A stretch of DNA of 64,000 nucleotides. Origin: Pomphorhynchus laevis. Taxonomy: Eukaryota; Acanthocephala; Palaeacanthocephala; Echinorhynchida; Pomphorhynchidae. Shown here in pieces: positions 58,199 through 64,000 of the stretch (within the stretch, counting starts at the first letter, position 1; the number at the start of each line of letters is the position of its first letter). The notes below the pieces were generated by a model. It was given only the letters and a program-made list of their open reading frames with translations, had not been told where the DNA came from and ran no database searches. The stretch lies in contig WNNJ02003491.1 in assembly GCA_012934845.2 (NCBI GenBank), positions 1 to 64,000 of the forward strand, in the 5' to 3' direction. Both the position numbers and the translations under genes were made by a program.

Positions 58199-58536
58199 CG
58201 CGGATATTTTCGAGGAAGCTATTTCAGAGGGAGTTGTTTTAAAGTGATTTTTTGAAGTGATTTTTTTAGTGATTATATTTGACAAAAAATAAAATACGAG
58301 AAACGGAGGCAGATAACTGTTAAGAAGATTCATTAAGGAAAAACAGGTAGTTTCTGTTTAAAGATACCAAGGTAAAATTATAGTTAAAATTCGGTACGAA
58401 TTTAGGTTATTAATAATAGAAGGTGTTATTAAATACGGGTTCAAAGATATTTTCGAGGAAGCTATTTTAGAGGGAATAGTTTTAGAGTGATTTTTTTAAA
58501 GTGATTTTTTAGTGATTATATTTGACAAAAAATGAA
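58199..58536 (+). repeat. Tandem repeat, period about 243 bp
   Basis: Two units start at about 58204 and 58447 with ATATTTTCGAGGAAGCTATT and contain AGTGATTATATTTGACAAAA. A part, TACGAATTTAGGTTATTAAT with ATAGAAGGTGTTATTAAA (about 58396-58432), is also found near 51195-51232. It may be a LINE 5' UTR monomer. Confidence 0.7.
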
Positions 58537-59697
58537 ACGAATTACTCATTTCTCGAGACAAGGCTCTATATAGTGTTATCATCTCCCTCGAGCTCTCCTC
58601 CGCCTTTGACATTGTCGACCACTCCGTCCTCCTTTCCCGCCTTCGTTATGATTACGGCTTTTCTTCTTCATCCGTAGCATGGTTTGCCTCATAACTATCC
58701 GACCATTATTTTCGCGTCTGTTCTAATTCATCATTATCCCTTCCCACTCCTTTTTTTGCGGGGTTCCACAAGGTTCAGTCCTAGGTCCCCTGCTTTTCTC
58801 TCTTCTGCTTGGCGATCTCTCTCTGTTTATCAAATATTACTCCCTTAACGTCATGCAATTCGCCGATGATATCCTAATCTATGCTCCTGCACCCGCTACA
58901 AACGTCTCTCCAATCTTCATCTCGTTCTAAACCTGATAAGTCCAAAATAATGTGGATCCTCCCCAGTAAACCTAACATATGTACTCCCACTGTATCTTTT
59001 GCCTAATCGATCATCCACATAGTACACAATCTCACTTTCTTAGGCTTCCATTCCGATGATCACCTTTCCCTTAAACCCTTCGTCCGTGACAAGGTCCGCT
59101 CGTCTAACTTAATTCTCCGTGACATCTGCCGTATCCGCCCTCTTATCGACTTCCGTTCTTATATGTTTCTTCTTTCATCGCTTCTCTTCCATAATATCGA
59201 TTATTACCTCACCCCTTTCGCAAATTCTCCAAAATCCATCATCCTACACCTACAACGAATAATCAACTCCGCCGTTCGAGTGCTCTTTCTTCTCCGTCGC
59301 TTCGACCACACATCCACATATCTTGCCTAACTCCCCTGGTCACCATCCACATCCGCATCAAACTTTGCCGTCTTCTCGTATCATCGCTGTCGACTCACCA
59401 TCGTTCATCAACTTTCCTTTCTTAGACGACACTCGCCCCACCTCCTTATCACTGCGTTTCCGTCATACCTTCTTACTTTACGTTCTCAGTTACTCCAACT
59501 ACGGTCTCCGATCCTTCCTCGTCGCCTCACTCGCCTGGAATCAACTCCCTCTCGACGTCCGCTGCGCTCCCTCCTTTATCCATTCAAACACCTCCTCTGT
59601 TCACACCTTCTCGACACATGATTTACATTTTTGTTTTGTTATGGTCATGTAAGCGTGCGCTGGCACACATTTGCCACGTTAAAATAAACCCCTTTTT
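58537..59697 (+). pseudogene. LINE-B copy, 5'-truncated, broken
   Basis: It starts within the RT (ISRDKALY, then LELSSAFDIVDHSVLLSRLR) right after the 243-bp tandem repeat. It continues through GVPQGSVLGPLLFSLLLGDLS, a damaged catalytic block (QFADDILIYAPAPA), the family tail and the 3' stem-loop at 59653-59668, which has one mismatch. Several stops and shifts. Confidence 0.85.
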
Positions 59698-59767
59698 ATT
59701 CTTAATATTGTTCTTGTGTGTCAATAATTATTCTAATTATTACTTTATTATTATGATGCATTATAAA

Positions 59768-61810
59768 TGTGAGTTTACTATCAAAATATCTACCGAAACT
59801 GTTAGTTTCGGTAGGTAAACTGTGAGTTTATAATAAACTGTGAGTTTACCATCAAAATATCTACCGAAAAAATTGATCCCGTTAGACTTGAGGCATATAC
59901 AATAAGCCGTCTTGTTCCTCTTGACAAGAAACCGGGAGTTCGGCCGATAGGTATTGGAGATATCTTAAGGAGAATAGTAGGGCAAGTAATACTCAATCAT
60001 ATGCCCAAAGACATCACTTCGGTTTGCCGCGACTTTCAGATATGCGCGGGTCAACGCTGTGACACAGAAGTTGCCATTCATACAAGGCGAGAAGCGTTCG
60101 AAAATTCAACGGACTTTTGTTTGCTCCTGATTGACGCTAAGAATGCCTTTGACTGCATCAATAGGAAACTTGCGCTCGAGAAAATCAAACATATATGCCC
60201 ATCGTTACGTGTGCTTTTAATAAACACATACGGTTGAGCGAATGACCTAGTCGTAAACGGGAGTACACTACACTCAGCAGAGGGTTTCACGCAGGGTGAT
60301 CCCCTTTCGATGACAGTGTTTGCCCTCGCATCAATCCCCTTGATAAATCGATTACAAAGAGTGGCCCCAGGAGCCAAACACGTTTGGTATGCCGATGACG
60401 TGGGATGTGTGGCTACGATTGCGGAACTTGAGAAAATTTGGATTGAACTCCAAAAATGGGAACCTTATTATGGATATTTCGTCAACATTCGGAAATGCAC
60501 AATACTTACTAGCTTAAATCTTCATGAAAAGACTACAGATGTTTTCACGCAAGAAGTAGTTCAAATAAAGAGAGATGGTGTTAGATATCTTGGCAGCTTC
60601 ATTGGGAACTCAGAGTTCGTACATGGCAAATGTTTAGAAGCAGTTGAAAAATGGAAGAATCAGTTGGCAAAACTTCAAGAAGTCAGTCGTCAAGAGGCAT
60701 TCGCAGGCTATACCCTCCTAACAAAAGCGATTTAACCAAAATTATCTTACACCAAACGAACCTGTGACACGAAAGACGAATGGTTCGATTTCGTACACTC
60801 AAAACTGTTCAACGATGTATTGCCTGAGATGCTAGGCTATGTTGTAGGTGACATCGAGTCAGAGAGAATCATTTCCAATCCAAATTGCTTTGGAAGTTTG
60901 AGAATCATGTACCCATCAAAACAAAACTGCATGGGTTATCACAACTCAGTAAGGGTTTGTGCACTTGCAATGAATGAGGTCACCGGTGACGAATTAGAGA
61001 GTCAACAAAAAAAACATTTTGAAAAAAATAAAAATTGAAAATAATATAGAAGAAACTAGACGGAGAGATATCATTATAGAATCATACCTCACTACGATTC
61101 TCGAAAATGCAAGCAAAACAGGGGCTTCATCGTGGCTCAACAATAGTCATGAGGCAAAAGGTTTGTTCCTCAATAGTCAAGAGTTCCAAGACGCCCTTGT
61201 TACTCGATACGATTGGAAGACTCTGAATCAGGAAGGGAGGTGTGAATGTAAACCAAGTCCTGAAATAGCCCACATAATGTTTTGTCGGACTGGATGAATG
61301 ACTTTTGTATGACATAATGCAATTAGAGATAAATTAATGAGTCAACTTCAAAAAGTATGTCGCCGAGTAATTTCTGAACCAACCTTACAGAATGTCCCGA
61401 GAGACCACACTATTCGAAGCAACGATGACTACCGGAGATAGGAACGCAAGAGCTGATATAGTGTGCAACGGACTCTCGGACATGTAACGGAGCGGTCCTT
61501 TTTGGACATATGCGTATTCAACAGCTTTGCTCCTTCATATGCTCAACGCCACATGACTTGCCCCTTCACTTACCATAAAGAAAGAAAGTGAAGCAAGTAT
61601 GAAGAACGAATAAGCACGATAGAAAGATCATGCTTTCACCAATTTATCATGTCCATAGTCGGAGGTCTAGGAGATGTGGCAAACGCTGTGCTAAAAAAGA
61701 TAGCAAAGATGTATGCTTCCCGAAGCACACACATCTACGCTGAAATCGTCCACTCTCTCAGATTCCGCTTGTCAAGGATGATGGCACGTCTGGTATCGAT
61801 GTCAATGCGA
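59768..61810 (+). pseudogene. RT-endonuclease family copy 1 (element G), RT to C terminus
   Basis: A decayed reverse transcriptase gene of an unusual family. It starts inside the protein: LVPLDKKPGVRPIGIGDILR near 59905-59970, QICAGQRCDTEVAIHTRREA near 60030, LLLIDAKNAFDCINRK near 60125, GFTQGDPLSMTVFALA near 60285 and the catalytic VWYADDVGCVA near 60385. Downstream are YLGSFIG, a CECKPSPEIAHIMFC cysteine cluster near 61240 and FLDICVFNSFAPSY near 61500, the latter resembling the restriction-like endonuclease region of such proteins. Several stops break it. The first 32 bases (59768-59799) are duplicated at 59840-59871. Confidence 0.75.
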
Positions 61811-61961
61811 AATAGGTAGAACCAATACATCGAATAACGAAGAGGAAGGTAAACTATGTAAAATTTATTGTCATCATTTTTTATTGTTTAAGGGCCCATT
61901 TGAGGGTAACTTAGGAATTGTAATTTTATGATAAATAATTTTCTCGAAAAAATGATGCATT

Positions 61962-62278
61962 ATAGCAATGTTGAAATTGTCAAGATAGTTTAGTGGGATT
62001 TGCAAAAAGGGCGCTATTACACGGTCGGTGAAATGCTGAGCGCGCACCTCGGATACAGCGCGAGGGCATTTTGGCTAAAACAATACCAATATGCCCTCTC
62101 CACATTACTGTTTCGTCATAGTATGATGTATGATGTTTCTGGTCGATGCAACCGGTCAACCGCTTTAAAAAAATACCGAACTCCTTACCAGCTTCACCGT
62201 GGCTTGTGAAGACGCCCGTGTAATAGCGCCCTTTTTGCAAATCTCACTTAACTATCTTGACAATTTCAACATTGCTAT
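61962..62278. mobile_element. MITE with ~67-bp terminal inverted repeats
   Basis: A 317-bp element without coding capacity. The ends are near-perfect inverted repeats beginning ATAGCAATGTTGAAATTGTC and continuing through ATTTGCAAAAAGGGCGC to about 62027; the right arm is about 62211-62278. Few mismatches separate the arms. Target duplication is unclear; a TA at the edges would fit a Tc1/mariner-type MITE. It sits between copies of element G. Confidence 0.85.
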
Positions 62279-62429
62279 CTAATTTCAATACACATGCTAC
62301 ATTTGCGGGTAACCAATTTACTTGTAATTGCTTGATAATAAATTATTAATTATAAAAAAATATGATGCATTATATGATTATTATGATCATTATGATTATT
62401 ATATGATCATTATTATGATGTATTACATC

Positions 62430-62640
62430 ATTGCTTCGGAAATTCGCAGATCAATTAGCGTTGCATTGGCCAAAGCATTATCTCGTTGCCTAAATGATCC
62501 GTGGTACCATGTTTCCGGTTCCTATCAGTTCGCCAGCACCAGTCAAATCGACATTCCTACGCAAATATTTTCATCGCAGAATCCCTCTTCGCGCCAAGAC
62601 TCTGGACTTGAGGGCCACTCTGCCAAAGCATGATATATTT
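62430..62640 (+). pseudogene. Element G 3' fragment
   Basis: The frame encodes IIASEIRRSISVALAKALSR, CLNDPWYH and HSAKA to a stop at 62633. It resembles the C-terminal end of the RT-endonuclease family; copy 1 has AEIVHSLRFRLSRMMARLVS at the equivalent place. It lies about 130 bases before the start of the next copy, so G copies follow head to tail. Confidence 0.5.
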
Positions 62641-62777
62641 AATTGTTGATTTGCGTGGCAGATTTTGCGGTAGAACGTGAGAAGTTAATGAGGATTGACG
62701 AATTTTCTCTAGTTGAATTATCAATTTATGTTTGTTATAATAAATTCAAATGAAAAATAAAAGAATAAAAAATTATT

Positions 62778-64000
62778 ATGATGCAAACGGAGGGTAGAAA
62801 GTGTATTGACTGTCTAACCCCTAATTGTAGAAATCTTCACTCAAAAGTACGGCATACAGACAAAGATATACAGGGCCGCAGTAGCCTTCCAAATACTGAT
62901 CTCCAAGTTGGTATATCATGCCACAGTGATAAAGTACGTGATTCAGACAATGAAATACAGAGATGTGCCTCAAGTCGGACAAGAGAGAACAATTTTCGAG
63001 AAGAAAATGGAGAAACTGGAAGGGAAAAAATGCAAAGCAGAGTTTCAATTGTAAATGACATTTTTAACAACGTCAAGTTTTGGACACCAAATCTTTTTTA
63101 TATTCCAAGAAGTTCATCGGGTTCAGAATTTGTTGATAAAGTTGCTGAACTGTTTGAGCTAGCGAGCTCAGAAAATGAGAATTCGAAATATGAACTTGCT
63201 AAGGTTACCGTGATTTTACAACTGATACTACAACGTCCATTAAATGGAAAAATATGCGTGTGCAGAAAATTACTTACTCGTCGGATAAAATGGTGGAATG
63301 ATGGAAGACTGGATGATCTGCTTGCAGAGGCGAAATATCTGCAACAAAAACAGACAACATATGGCGATACACAGGACTTTCCATCCAAGTAATAAGGTGG
63401 ATTGGCGGAAGGAATTCATAAATATGTTTTGTAGAGGGAAAGTTACTTCTTCCATGAGATGCCTCAGGGCTGAAGGTAAACTGGGGAGGATGTTATCACT
63501 AAAAGACACATTGAACTGCTAAACGGTACGTCAGCGCCTTGAGCAACTACATCATATTGCTCAAAATCTCAACAGAGATTTGGTACTTGAATCGCCACTG
63601 CAAGGATCTGTGAATCATCGAGAAGCGCTATTCTCAGACCTAGATGCCGTCCAGATTAAGGCTGCGACCCGAATAACAAAAGGAAGTGCAGGACCTTCCG
63701 GGCTTAATTCTCGCAGCTGGTGCGCACTTTTGCACGACTTTGGTTATGCGTCTAATATATTGGCAAATGTTCTCGCTAACTTCGCAACGGTTATTGCCAC
63801 CAAACAGATAAACAATAAAGTTCTGACCGCTTTCATTGACTGCAGGTTGATCGCTATTGATAAAATGACAGGGGTGAGGTCTACCGATATGCTACGGAGA
63901 AGATTGTTCATAACATCCGACGTCTCTTCGAATCGTCTTCAGAGCAATGCGTACTCCTCATCGACGCACACAATGCCTTCAAAACAGTCATTAGAGTATT
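62778..64000 (+). pseudogene. RT-endonuclease family copy 2 (element G), N-terminal part, runs off the window
   Basis: The frame 62778-63392 begins MMQTEGRKCIDCLTPNCRNL, a zinc-finger-like N terminus, then NVKFWTPNLFYIPRSSSGSE and LTRRIKWWNDGRLDDLLAEA, both typical of this family. Broken continuation: FCRGKVTSSMRCLRAEGKLG near 63430, RITKGSAGPSGLNSRSWCAL near 63675, RLIAIDKMTGVRS near 63848 and CVLLIDAHNAF near 63940, where the window ends in the RT palm. Copies 1 and 2 overlap only in the LIA(V)PLDK-LLIDA segment, so together they cover the protein from N to C terminus. At least three breaks. Confidence 0.75.

Noticed and set aside
61980-62240. Short frames starting MQKGRYY on both strands
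   Set aside because: Both arise from the MITE's inverted repeats and are not genes.

Overview
This is AT-rich, eukaryotic, animal-type DNA packed with transposable elements. Two host loci are visible: a TRPM-family ion channel gene read from one 5-kb open frame (18526-23556, +), and a spliced GRIP-domain golgin gene on the minus strand. Five golgin exons between 25783 and 43144 join in consistent phase, and a sixth candidate lies at 44810-44887. The mix of Merlin, Penelope-like, CR1/Jockey-like, Ty3/Gypsy and RT-plus-endonuclease elements, with spliced coiled-coil exons, suggests an invertebrate metazoan. The species cannot be named from sequence alone. No rRNA, tRNA, CRISPR or bacterial operon structure was seen.

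Layout. 1-785 is AT-rich DNA and 760-4600 a nearly whole non-LTR element (LINE-A copy 1, minus). 4600-8400 is AT-rich with a decayed dispersed repeat, and 8450-11250 holds a heavily decayed LINE (minus). 12066-13282 is a complete-looking Merlin/IS1016-type DNA transposon with iterated terminal inverted repeats and an 8-bp target duplication. 13283-18525 is long AT-rich DNA without a recognisable gene. 18526-23556 is the TRPM gene. 23760-25690 holds LINE debris and hairpin repeats.

The golgin introns carry a minisatellite full of TGAGTCA sites (27450-27945), LINE-A copy 2 with a LINE-B nested in it (28190-32990), a Penelope-like element end with a large inverted repeat (35350-37310), LINE-A copy 3 (37430-40480), and a repeat block with hammerhead-ribozyme-like cores (41567-42121). 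Above exon A is a LINE-B copy with a 5' inversion (43495-44385).

From 45 kb the window is nested retroelements. A CR1-like LINE-E (minus, 45620-51190) is split by a short-LTR Gypsy element (47015-50129, 5-bp target duplication). A LINE-D (plus) is split by a LINE-C (51530-55885). Then come a 243-bp tandem repeat, another LINE-B (58537-59697), a MITE (61962-62278), and a head-to-tail set of copies of an unusual reverse transcriptase family (59770-61810, 62430-62640, 62770 to the end) whose C-terminal region resembles a restriction-like endonuclease.

The most notable signals are: the TRPM2-like channel with a NUDT9-H-type tail whose Nudix box is lost; the phased golgin exons; the hammerhead core at 42034-42065; paired base changes in the 3' stem-loop shared by LINE-B and LINE-C; and the tandem RT-endonuclease family at the right edge.
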